Source of the DNA: JBHEPS01 sp046261635
Lineage (GTDB): Bacteria > Acidobacteriota > Thermoanaerobaculia > Gp7-AA8
NCBI GenBank assembly: GCA_046261635.1
Contig: JBHEOL010000348.1
Location: 1-17,049, forward strand
Reading direction: 5' to 3'
Length of the DNA: 17,049 bases
The translations under genes were made by a program, and so were the position numbers. Position 1 is the stretch's first letter. Every line of letters starts with the position of its first letter. Shown piece by piece: positions 6,648-13,627 of this stretch. Below the pieces are notes generated by a model. It was not told the origin of the DNA, did not search any database, and worked only from the letters and a program-made list of their open reading frames with translations.

Positions 6648-7670
6648 CTACTCCCGATATCGCGCCGCGGCGATCTCGACGATCTCGTTGATCGTTTGCG
6701 GATACGTGCGACCCGAGCGGCGGGCGGCCATGGAGAACTCGGCCGAGGAGGAGAGCCAGGGGTTGGGGTTGGCCTCGATCACGTAGATCTTGCCGTCATC
6801 CCGGAGGCGCATGTCGATGCGGGCGTAATCCCGGAGCTTGAGGACCTGGAAGGCGGTCACGGCGGTCTGCTTGAGCCGCTCCTCGGTTTCTTCGTCCAGA
6901 TTCTCGGCAGGCGCGGACCGCGTCTTCTTGTAGGCGTCCGAGTCGCGATCGAACTTCACGTCGTATCCGGCAATCCGCGGGGTTCCCTCGGGGAGCTTCG
7001 AGAGGTCGAGCTCGATGAGCGGCAACGCCTCGGGACGTCCGTTGCCGAGGACCCCGGCGTAGATCTCTCGCCCCTCGATGTACTCCTCGACGAGAGCCGG
7101 CGAATCGAACTCCTCATCGATGTAGTGCATCCGCTCCATCAGTTCCTTGACGCTGTTCACGACCGCGCCGGCATCGATGCCGATCGATCCGTCCTCGGTC
7201 GAGGGCTTCACGATCAATGGGAAGCGGATGTCCTGCGCCGAGTCGACGCGCCCCTTGTAGAACATCGCGAAGAAGGGGACATCGAGGCCGTGGAAATGAA
7301 AGATCTTTTTCGCGACCGCTTTTTCCTGCGCGAGCATCAGCCCTTTCGGGTCGCTCCCGGTGTAGGGCTTGTCGAGCAGCTCGAGCCATGCGGCGACGTG
7401 CATGTCCTTCGTGTCGTCGCCGCCGAACGACTCCGCGAGATTGAAGAAGAGGTCGGCCTTGCACTTCGCAATGGCCATGAGACTCGATTCGTTGCCGTCG
7501 ATCAGCTGGTAGAACGGCTCGTGCCCGTTCTTCGCGAGGGCGTCGAGAATCTCCTCGCGGTCGAGCTTCGGACGCCGGAGCTTGCGGCCCTTCTTTCGTT
7601 TCGCGTCGGCTTCCGCTCCCGGATAGTCTTCTGTTCCTTCCCACTGCTCGTACAGAACCGCGACTCGCAT
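6648..7670 (-). CDS. ATP-grasp carboxylate-amine ligase, D-Ala-D-Ala ligase-like
   Basis: This 340-residue protein has the ATP-grasp order of D-alanine-D-alanine ligases: DLFFNLAESFGG (73-84), YTGSDP (103-108), the ATP-binding PLIVKPSTEDGSIGI (151-165), VEEYIEGREI (194-203), and the Mg-binding DYARIDMRL (281-289) and VIEANPNPWLS (297-307). These enzymes join a carboxylate to an amine using ATP through an acyl phosphate. It lacks the N-terminal glycine-rich GGxSxEHxVS motif of cell-wall Ddl and has a basic insertion (AKRKKGRKLRRPK, 23-35), so it probably acts on another peptide or amino acid. It follows the metallopeptidase by 34 bases, suggesting a shared pathway, yet an extended -10 (TGCTACAAT) ends seven bases before its ATG. 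Confidence 0.88.
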   Translation of the reverse strand: MRVAVLYEQWEGTEDYPGAEADAKRKKGRKLRRPKLDREEILDALAKNGHEPFYQLIDGNESSLMAIAKCKADLFFNLAESFGGDDTKDMHVAAWLELLDKPYTGSDPKGLMLAQEKAVAKKIFHFHGLDVPFFAMFYKGRVDSAQDIRFPLIVKPSTEDGSIGIDAGAVVNSVKELMERMHYIDEEFDSPALVEEYIEGREIYAGVLGNGRPEALPLIELDLSKLPEGTPRIAGYDVKFDRDSDAYKKTRSAPAENLDEETEERLKQTAVTAFQVLKLRDYARIDMRLRDDGKIYVIEANPNPWLSSSAEFSMAARRSGRTYPQTINEIVEIAAARYRE

Positions 7671-7677
7671 CGGAGAA

Positions 7678-7683
7678 ATTGTA
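7678..7683 (-). promoter_or_regulatory. extended -10 TACAAT seven bases before the ATP-grasp ATG
   Basis: The minus strand reads TGC then TACAAT, an extended -10 element, and then seven bases to ATG 7670. It sits inside the 34-base gap after the metallopeptidase gene. The spacing matches that at the MutS-like gene and predicts a leaderless transcript. No Shine-Dalgarno is present. Confidence 0.58.
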
Positions 7684-7704
7684 GCAACTAAGGTGGCGCG
7701 CCGC

Positions 7705-8733
7705 TCAGGGATGAACGAATCGACCTCGCGTCAGAAAGTTCATCGCGAGCGTCGTCGCGTAAGCGGTGAGCTCGACGAGCGCGGCCGGCTCGCGGTTTCG
7801 CTCGACCAGCAGTCCGAGCTCTTCGACACGCCGCTGCATCTCCTCGACGAGGATCTTCACGAGCGAGCGGCGGACTCCGGTCCAGTAGGTGATCTTCGCG
7901 ATGATCGCTCGCGCATTCTCCGTGACCAGCTCAGCCGCCGGCCGGAGATCCTTCGCCGCTCCGGCTTCATCCGATCCCGGCTCGAGGAACATCTCGGTCA
8001 GATCGATCTCGAGCGCTAGATCCGCGATCGCTCCCCTCTCGTCGGGCTCGTTCGCGCGATAGAACTCCGCGAGCGACTCCTGCAGATCGTCCACCGTATA
8101 GTCGATCTCTCCAGTCGCCTTCACCGGCTGAAGCGCTCCGACCTCCTTCGCGATCCGGTCGACGTACTGCAGCTTCTTCAGCGCTCCCCACCCCGCGTAA
8201 CGCTTCCTCCAATGCGCGCCCGGCGTCAGCCAGACGGCGAACGTCTCCGCAAAGTCCTCGTCGGGATGCTTCTGCGCGTACCACCCCTCGATGTGCCGGA
8301 CGAATCTCCGCGAAAAGGGGATCGGGGTGTACTCGTCGCGATACGGCCGCCGGAATGGACCGAACAGATCGCGCCACTCGTCGGTCCGGTAGAGCTGGTA
8401 GGCGTAGTTGAACGCGTGTCCCGCCTCGTGGCGCATGTACATCATGATCTCGCGCTCGCTCTCGAGGTCGTTCATCGCCCGCTCGAGGGACCCGAGCGCC
8501 GGATTCGCGAGGTAGAAGGGCACGCCGATGACCGGTTCCTCGTCCGGACACCCCCACTGATCGGTCAGATAGAAGGCCGGGCGGAAGTGCTCCAGCCCCT
8601 TCTTCTCGAGCTCGTGGTAGAGCCGCTGGATGTGCTTCTCCACCGGCGTCCCCTCGATCTTGAGACCCAGGTCCCGAATCGGCTTCAGCAGGAGCTCACG
8701 CGCCTCAGGCGGCGACGTTTCGAATTCCTTCAT
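7705..8733 (-). CDS. putative zinc-binding metallopeptidase
   Basis: The 342-residue protein has a zincin motif, HEAGH (102-106), inside IMMYMRHEAGHAFNYAYQLY, and a downstream HPDEDFAETFAVWLTP (156-171) whose Glu residues are candidates for the third zinc ligand. This pair resembles the family annotated as putative zinc-binding metallopeptidases. Substrates are not known. No signal peptide or membrane helix is visible, so it is predicted to be cytoplasmic. The C-terminal 150 residues are helical and acidic, with no second domain recognised. The start is ATG 8733; a TTG directly before it (8736) is possible. A TAGAAT hexamer lies 9 bases before the ATG, and there is no Shine-Dalgarno. The ATP-grasp ligase follows 34 bases downstream. 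Confidence 0.87.
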   Translation of the reverse strand: MKEFETSPPEARELLLKPIRDLGLKIEGTPVEKHIQRLYHELEKKGLEHFRPAFYLTDQWGCPDEEPVIGVPFYLANPALGSLERAMNDLESEREIMMYMRHEAGHAFNYAYQLYRTDEWRDLFGPFRRPYRDEYTPIPFSRRFVRHIEGWYAQKHPDEDFAETFAVWLTPGAHWRKRYAGWGALKKLQYVDRIAKEVGALQPVKATGEIDYTVDDLQESLAEFYRANEPDERGAIADLALEIDLTEMFLEPGSDEAGAAKDLRPAAELVTENARAIIAKITYWTGVRRSLVKILVEEMQRRVEELGLLVERNREPAALVELTAYATTLAMNFLTRGRFVHP

Positions 8734-8742
8734 CAAGGGGAG

Positions 8743-8748
8743 ATTCTA
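8743..8748 (-). promoter_or_regulatory. -10-like TAGAAT upstream of the metallopeptidase
   Basis: TAGAAT on the minus strand is six bases before a TTG and nine before ATG 8733. The expected transcript would start at the TTG or 1-3 bases before the ATG, giving an almost leaderless mRNA. No Shine-Dalgarno is visible in the gap (CTCCCC). Confidence 0.48.
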
Positions 8749-8766
8749 GTGAAAGCCGGAAGGAAA

Positions 8767-9061
8767 GTCAGAAGGCAGAAGGCAGAAGGCAGAAGTAGAG
8801 GCAAAGGCCACGTCATCCTGAGGAGGCGCGGGACGTGGTCGTCGACCTCGAGGGTGTTGGCAGCCGACGAAGGATCTCAAAATGGCAGGATCGTGTTGGC
8901 CGGGGGGGGGGACACCGCAGGTGGCGGCATCCTGCAATTCTGAGATCCTTCGGTCGCGCCCACCGATCCGTGGGATCCGCCGTTCACGCGGCGCTCCCTC
9001 AGGATGACGGAGTGGGGTTGGCGTTGCCTTGACTTCTGCCTTCTGCCTCCTGACTTCTGCC
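8767..9061. repeat. repeat locus 2: 7-base-unit arms around a 199-base palindrome
   Basis: This fills the 8734-9142 gap between divergent genes. The outer left arm has GTCAGAA plus three GGCAGAA units (8767-8794) followed by GTAGAGGC; the outer right arm has TTCTGCC units at 9034-9040, 9041-9047 and 9055-9061. Inside, 8811-9009 is a palindrome. CGTCATCCTGAGG (8811-8823) pairs perfectly with CCTCAGGATGACG (8997-9009). CGAAGGATCTCA (8868-8879) pairs perfectly with TGAGATCCTTCG (8941-8952), and that pairing continues inward to 8891/8929 with two mismatches in 24. The two spacers between these pairs are both 44 bases. The central loop (8892-8928) holds a run of ten G. No coding frame is credible here. 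Confidence 0.88.
8902..8911 (+). repeat. ten-base G homopolymer
   Basis: Ten consecutive G sit in the central loop of the locus 2 palindrome. Such a run is prone to polymerase slippage and to sequencing error, so its exact length is uncertain. Confidence 0.7.
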
Positions 9062-9126
9062 TTGCCTTCCTGTTACGCCTTCCCAACAATTCCGCCGCGG
9101 ATTTTGGCTTTCCCGGCGCTCTCGAT

Positions 9127-9132
9127 TATCTT
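9127..9132 (+). promoter_or_regulatory. -10-like TATCTT ten bases before the PIG-L ATG
   Basis: TATCTT lies ten bases before ATG 9143, just beyond the end of repeat locus 2. There is no Shine-Dalgarno. It would give a leader of only a few bases. The match to consensus is weaker than at the MutS-like and ATP-grasp genes. Confidence 0.35.
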
Positions 9133-9142
9133 CCCGGAACCG

Positions 9143-11647
9143 ATGATCGACCGTCTGCCGTTTCTGCTCGCCGCAGCTCTCTTTTTCGCCTCGCCTGCGC
9201 CCGCCGCCCCGGTGAGCGTCCGTCCCGAGCGGATGGACAGCGCCGCGGAGATCCGGCTCCGGCTCGAACGGCTGGGGGTCACGGGTACCGCTCTCTACGT
9301 CGCCGCTCACCCCGACGACGAGAACACCGCCATGATCGCCTGGCTCGCGAACGGAAAGCTCGTCCGCACCGGCTATCTCGCCGTGACGCGCGGCGACGGC
9401 GGACAGAACCTGATCGGGACCGAAAAGGGGGACCTTCTCGGAGTCATCCGCACCCACGAGCTCCTCGAGGCGCGCAAGATCGACGGCGGCGAGCAGTTCT
9501 TCTCGCGCGCCATCGACTTCGGCTATTCGAAGACAGCCGAAGAGACACTCGGAATCTGGGGAAAGGAGCGCATTCTCGCCGACTTCGTCCGCGTGATCCG
9601 CACGTTCCGCCCCGACGTCATCATCAACCGCTTTCCGTCGACGGGCGAGGGTGGCCACGGGCACCACACCGCATCGGCCATCCTCGCCGAGGAGGCCTTT
9701 CGTCTCGCGGCCGACCCCGACGCGTTTCGCGAGGAGCTTGGCTGGCTTCGCCCCTGGCAGGCGAAACGGATTTTCTGGAACTCGTGGCGCCCCGCGGAGA
9801 CGGAAGGTCTGCTCGGAGTCGATCTCGGCGCCTTCAATCCCCTCCTCGGCCGCTCCTACACCGAGCTCGCCGGTGAGAGCCGCTCGATGCACAAGAGCCA
9901 GGGGTTCGGCGCACCCGAGCGCCGCGGCACGATGATGAACTACCTCGAGCTGCGCGGAGGAGACCCGGCGGTCAGCGATCCCTTCGAGGGAATCGACCTC
10001 ACGTGGCGCCGCGTCGATGGCGGCGAAGCCATCCTTCCGATCCTCGACCGGGCGCGCGAGGCGTTCGAGAGCGAGCGGCCCTACCGGATCGTTCCACACC
10101 TGATCGAACTGAGAAGAGCTCTCGGGGCACTTCCCGGCAGGAACTCGTCGGAACGCGACCTCATCGAGCGGAAGATCGAGGAAACCGATGAGCTGATCCG
10201 ACAGGCTGCCGGGATCTGGATCGAGGCGATCGCCGCAACTCCGGCCGTCGTCGCCGGCCGCGAGCTCGAGGCCACCCTCTCGGTCGTGAACCGATCTCCC
10301 CTCGAGGTCTCCGCGCGCAAGCTCGAGAGGGGGAGCCTGCCGAACCCGCTCCCCTACAACCAGACCTGGAGCGAGAAGATCCTCCTCGAGATTCCGAAAG
10401 ATCACCCCTTCTCGCATCCCTTCTGGCTGAGGGCAGCGCCCTCGGAAGGTGCGTGGACGATCCGCGACGACCGGCTCATCGGCGAAGCAGTCGCCCCCGA
10501 GCCTCTCGGCGTCGCCCTTGCCCTGACGGTCGAGGGCGAGGTGATCGTCTTCGAGGCTCCGGTCTATTTCCGGCGCACGGACCCGGTCATGGGCGAACGC
10601 TACCGACCGGTGGAAGTGCACCCTCCCGTGATCGCGAACATCGAGAACAGCGTGATCGTCTTTCCGGACCGGGAGACGAGAACGGTGCGGATCAGCGCCT
10701 CGAGCATGATCGACGGCGCCAGTGGCACGATCCGCCCGGTGATTCCGGAGGGGTGGACCGTGGAGCCGCGGTCGGCGGCTTTCGCGCTCGATGCGGGCGA
10801 ACAGCGGCTCTGGTCGTTCCGGCTGACTCCTCCCGCGGAAGAAGTCGAAGGACACCTCTCGATCCTCATCGAGCAGCCCGACTGGGAGCCATACTCACTG
10901 TCGAAGATCGAGCTCGACTATCCCCACATTGCGACGCAGACGCTCTTTCCTCATGCATCGGCGAAGCTGGTACGCGCCGATATCGAGCGCGACGGGCGGG
11001 ATATCGGCTACGTCATGGGGGCGGGGGACGAGATCCCGGATGCTCTTCGCCAGATCGGCTATGACGTCACGCTTCTGTCCGATTCCGACCTCGGGGGCGA
11101 GGATCTTTCGAGGTTCGACGCGATCGTTCTCGGGGTTCGGGCCTACAACACCAGACCGAACCTCATGGCGCTTCAGCCGCGCCTGTTCGAGTACGTCCGC
11201 CGAGGCGGGACGCTCGTCACGCAGTACAACACACTGGGGCGCGACCTCCCCAGCACTCTCGCCCCCTGGCCGCTGACGATCTCGCGCGAGCGGGTTTCGG
11301 TCGAGTGGGCGCCGGTTCTCCTCGCCGAGCCGGAACACCCCCTGCTCACTTCTCCCAACCGAATCACGGAGAATGACTTCGAAGGATGGATTCAGGAGCG
11401 CGGCCTCTATTTCCCGGGATCTTGGTCCGAGGAGTACGCGGCGCCGCTGTCGATGGACGAGCCTGGCGAGCAGTCGAAGCGGGGCGCCGTTCTCGTCGGC
11501 ACCCTCGGCGAAGGAACCTTCATCTATACGCCCATCTCGTTCTTCCGCCAGCTTCCGGCGGGAGTTCCGGGAGCCTATCGCCTCTTCGCGAACCTCGTGG
11601 CCGCGCGCAATGGAGACGCCAATGCAGAATCCGAACGAGCCCGTTGA
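9143..11647 (+). CDS. secreted multidomain PIG-L family deacetylase
   Basis: The start ATG 9143 gives a signal peptide (FLLAAALFFASPAPA, cut near residue 22). An upstream in-frame ATG at 9029 was rejected because it would translate the TTCTGCC repeat. The protein has 834 residues. Residues about 48-250 form a PIG-L N-acetyl-sugar deacetylase domain (PF02585) with AAHPDDE (54-60) and GEGGHGHHTA (168-177), the zinc-site segments. Residues about 360-590 look like beta-sandwich NEW3-type domains. Residues about 615-823 resemble a ThuA/class I amidotransferase-like fold (IVLGVRAYN, RRGGTLVTQYNT) without an obvious catalytic Cys. PIG-L enzymes deacetylate GlcNAc-type conjugates; the export signal suggests an extracytoplasmic glycoconjugate substrate. 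The 3' end overlaps the next gene by 26 bases. Confidence 0.92.
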   Translation: MIDRLPFLLAAALFFASPAPAAPVSVRPERMDSAAEIRLRLERLGVTGTALYVAAHPDDENTAMIAWLANGKLVRTGYLAVTRGDGGQNLIGTEKGDLLGVIRTHELLEARKIDGGEQFFSRAIDFGYSKTAEETLGIWGKERILADFVRVIRTFRPDVIINRFPSTGEGGHGHHTASAILAEEAFRLAADPDAFREELGWLRPWQAKRIFWNSWRPAETEGLLGVDLGAFNPLLGRSYTELAGESRSMHKSQGFGAPERRGTMMNYLELRGGDPAVSDPFEGIDLTWRRVDGGEAILPILDRAREAFESERPYRIVPHLIELRRALGALPGRNSSERDLIERKIEETDELIRQAAGIWIEAIAATPAVVAGRELEATLSVVNRSPLEVSARKLERGSLPNPLPYNQTWSEKILLEIPKDHPFSHPFWLRAAPSEGAWTIRDDRLIGEAVAPEPLGVALALTVEGEVIVFEAPVYFRRTDPVMGERYRPVEVHPPVIANIENSVIVFPDRETRTVRISASSMIDGASGTIRPVIPEGWTVEPRSAAFALDAGEQRLWSFRLTPPAEEVEGHLSILIEQPDWEPYSLSKIELDYPHIATQTLFPHASAKLVRADIERDGRDIGYVMGAGDEIPDALRQIGYDVTLLSDSDLGGEDLSRFDAIVLGVRAYNTRPNLMALQPRLFEYVRRGGTLVTQYNTLGRDLPSTLAPWPLTISRERVSVEWAPVLLAEPEHPLLTSPNRITENDFEGWIQERGLYFPGSWSEEYAAPLSMDEPGEQSKRGAVLVGTLGEGTFIYTPISFFRQLPAGVPGAYRLFANLVAARNGDANAESERAR
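11612..11615 (+). promoter_or_regulatory. ribosome binding site GGAG inside the PIG-L gene
   Basis: GGAG lies six bases before ATG 11622, within the last codons of the PIG-L gene. It favours ATG 11622 over the in-frame ATG at 11610 for the small membrane protein. Confidence 0.6.
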
Positions 11648-11774
11648 ACGGATCGTGATCGAGGAGGAGCGGCCGCCGGTCGGAGGAACCTGGCGGCGCC
11701 TCTACACGATCGTCCTCCTCACTCTGGTCGCTGATGTCGTGATCTTCTGGATCTTCACGAAGGTGTTTTCTTGA
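11622..11774 (+). CDS. 50-residue single-pass membrane protein
   Basis: Starting at ATG 11622, the product has an acidic N-terminus (about 1-17), an arginine pair near residue 25 and one hydrophobic helix (YTIVLLTLVADVVIFWIF, 28-45), ending TKVFS. The basic residues before the helix predict an N-in, C-out orientation. It overlaps the PIG-L gene by 26 bases upstream and the symporter start by four bases downstream (TTGA), so all three are likely translated together. I do not recognise a family. Its position suggests an accessory subunit of the symporter, as small single-helix partners of transporters are known in other systems, but this is inference. An alternative ATG at 11610 would add four residues. 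Confidence 0.75.
   Translation: MQNPNEPVERIVIEEERPPVGGTWRRLYTIVLLTLVADVVIFWIFTKVFS
11760..11765 (+). promoter_or_regulatory. ribosome binding site AAGGTG of the symporter
   Basis: AAGGTG, one base from AAGGAG, lies five bases before TTG 11771. It supports a TTG start; the next in-frame ATG falls at residue 50, inside the transporter. Confidence 0.6.
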
Positions 11775-13468
11775 GGCCGGTCGATTTCGTCGTACTCATC
11801 AGCGCGCTGGTTTTCTTCGTCGCGTACGGCGTCTGGAAGGGACGGAAGCAGAAAGACCTGGAAGGGTATCTTCTCGCCGGCCGGTCGCAGCGCTGGTACA
11901 CGGTCGCGCTCGCGATCATGGCGACTCAGGCGAGCGCGATCACCTTCCTCTCGACTCCCGGCCAGGCCTACACCGACGGGATGCGGTTCGTGCAGTTCTA
12001 CCTCGGGCTGCCGATCGCGATGATCGTCCTCTCGATCACGGCGGTCCCGATCTTCCACCGACTCAAGGTCTATACCGCTTACGAGTATCTCGAGGGGCGA
12101 TTCGATCTCAAGACCCGCTCGCTCGCAGCTTTCCTGTTCCTCATCCAGCGCGGCCTCGCCTGCGGGCTCACCATCTACGCCCCCGCCATCATCATCTCCA
12201 CCCTGATGCGCTGGGACCTCGGCATCACGATCCTCGTCATCGGGATCGCCGTGGTCACCTACACCGCCTCGGGTGGAACCAAGGCCGTCAACCACACCAA
12301 CTTCCAGCAGATGGTCGTGATCATGGTCGGCATGTTCGCCGCGTTCGTCGTGCTCATCATGAGCCTGCCGCGCGACGTCTCGATGCTCGACGCCACGCGC
12401 GTGGCCGGCCACATGGGGAAACTCAACGCGATCGACTTTTCGTTCGACTGGCAGAACCGCTACAACTTCTGGTCGGGACTGATCGGCGGTTTCTTTCTTC
12501 AACTGGCCTATTTCGGCACCGACCAGTCTCAGGTCCAGCGCTACCTTTCGGGAAGCTCTGTGGGCCAGAGCCGGCTCGCGCTCCTGTTCAACGGGATGAT
12601 CAAGATCCCGATGCAGTTCTTCATCCTCTTCATCGGGGCGATGGTGTTCGCCTTCTATCAGTTCACGGCGCCTCCCCTCTTCTTCAACACGGCCGAGGTG
12701 AGAACGATCCAGGCCAGCCCGTATGCTTCCGAGTACGAACGGCTCGAACAGGAGCATCGGCTGGCCGCCGAGGTCAAGAGCCGGGCCGCGCTCGATTACG
12801 TCGAAGCCTCCCGAGGCGATGACCCCGCGCTCGTCGCGGCCGCGGGAGCCCGGCTCGACGCCGCGGACGAGCGGGTTCACGAGCTCCGCGAGCAGGCCAC
12901 GGGCCTGTTCACGCGAAACAATCCCGAAGCCGCGACGACCGACACCAACTACGTCTTCCTCACGTTCGTCCTCGGATATCTCCCGGTCGGCCTCGTCGGG
13001 CTCGTCATGGCCGCGATCTTCGCGGCCGCCATGTCCTCCACCGCCTCGGAGCTCAACGCCCTCGCTTCGACCACCATCGTGGACATCTACAAGCGGATGT
13101 TTCACCACGACGCCACCGGACTTCACATGGTGCTGATCTCGAAGGTGGCAACGGTTCTATGGGGAGCGTTCGCCATCGGCTTCGCCATGTATGCGAACCG
13201 CCTCGGGTCGCTCATCGAGGCGGTGAACATACTCGGCTCGCTCTTCTACGGGACGATCCTCGGCATCTTCCTTCTCGCCTTCTACGTGAAGCGGGTCGGA
13301 GCGAGCGCGGCGTTCCTGGGCGCCCTGGTCGGCGAGGCCGCCGTCATCTGGACCTTCCGCACCAGCGACATCTCGTTCCTCTGGTACAACGTCGTCGGAT
13401 GCCTGGTGACCGTGGGTGCGGCGCTCGTGATTCAGGAGTCGGGAAGACTGCGCACTCGGGACGCGTAA
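11771..13468 (+). CDS. sodium:solute symporter (SSS) family transporter with cytosolic-type insertion
   Basis: The 565 residues begin at TTG 11771, which overlaps the TGA of the small membrane gene. About 13 hydrophobic segments are visible. SSS (PF00474) signatures include ITFLSTPGQAY (57-67), FGTDQSQVQRYL (248-259) and the Na2-site-like AAMSSTASELNA (419-430). These carriers use the Na+ gradient to import sugars, amino acids, carboxylates and similar solutes; the substrate cannot be read from sequence. Between the helix ending near 300 and that starting near 393 lies a roughly 90-residue soluble, Glu/Ala/Arg-rich helical insertion (EYERLEQEHRLAAEVK, then DAADERVHELREQ), probably a coiled coil. 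Coupling to the PIG-L gene suggests uptake of a product of that enzyme, such as an amino sugar or the acid released. Confidence 0.93.
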   Translation: MRPVDFVVLISALVFFVAYGVWKGRKQKDLEGYLLAGRSQRWYTVALAIMATQASAITFLSTPGQAYTDGMRFVQFYLGLPIAMIVLSITAVPIFHRLKVYTAYEYLEGRFDLKTRSLAAFLFLIQRGLACGLTIYAPAIIISTLMRWDLGITILVIGIAVVTYTASGGTKAVNHTNFQQMVVIMVGMFAAFVVLIMSLPRDVSMLDATRVAGHMGKLNAIDFSFDWQNRYNFWSGLIGGFFLQLAYFGTDQSQVQRYLSGSSVGQSRLALLFNGMIKIPMQFFILFIGAMVFAFYQFTAPPLFFNTAEVRTIQASPYASEYERLEQEHRLAAEVKSRAALDYVEASRGDDPALVAAAGARLDAADERVHELREQATGLFTRNNPEAATTDTNYVFLTFVLGYLPVGLVGLVMAAIFAAAMSSTASELNALASTTIVDIYKRMFHHDATGLHMVLISKVATVLWGAFAIGFAMYANRLGSLIEAVNILGSLFYGTILGIFLLAFYVKRVGASAAFLGALVGEAAVIWTFRTSDISFLWYNVVGCLVTVGAALVIQESGRLRTRDA

Positions 13469-13489
13469 GAACCGGCAGGATCACCGCGA

Positions 13490-13514
13490 GTGGCGGAGGA
13501 TCCTTTCCTCCGCC
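13490..13514 (+). terminator. AGTGGCGGA hairpin after the symporter stop
   Basis: GGCGGAGGA (13492-13500) and TCCTCCGCC (13506-13514) form a perfect 9-base stem with a 5-base loop, 24 bases after the symporter stop. Its flank AGTGGCGGAGG matches the hairpin at 5223-5246. No T run follows. Confidence 0.58.
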
Positions 13515-13582
13515 TCATGCCACGAAGCGCCGGCCGTGGGAGATGATGGGCACCGCGGTCGGCGCCTGCTTCCACGTTTGCA

Positions 13583-13622
13583 TGACGGGACGATCGGGAG
13601 CCGCCTCCCGACCGTCCTGTCA
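13583..13622. terminator. strong 18-base-stem hairpin between symporter and DUF2911 genes
   Basis: The arms 13583-13600 and 13605-13622 pair over 18 bases with two imperfect positions (one G-U wobble and one mismatch) around a CCGC loop. It ends five bases from the DUF2911 stop, between two convergent genes, so it probably ends transcription from both sides, though no T run is present. Confidence 0.68.
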
Positions 13623-13627
13623 GTTCG

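Noticed and set aside
6648..7670. Calling the ATP-grasp protein cell-wall D-Ala-D-Ala ligase (Ddl)
   Set aside because: The N-terminal Ddl motif is missing, a basic insertion is present and no peptidoglycan genes are nearby.
6399..7691. Plus-strand open frame opposite the ATP-grasp gene
   Set aside because: Shadow frame: the minus strand carries the full ATP-grasp motif series.
9029..9142. In-frame upstream ATG that would lengthen the PIG-L protein by 38 residues
   Set aside because: It would translate the TTCTGCC repeat arm of locus 2, and the signal peptide begins properly at ATG 9143.
8999..10855. Long minus-strand open frame opposite the PIG-L gene
   Set aside because: It is a shadow of a well-supported gene and also runs through repeat locus 2.
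11702..13126. Long minus-strand open frame opposite the symporter
   Set aside because: His/Asp/Glu-rich low-complexity product typical of an antisense membrane-protein frame.
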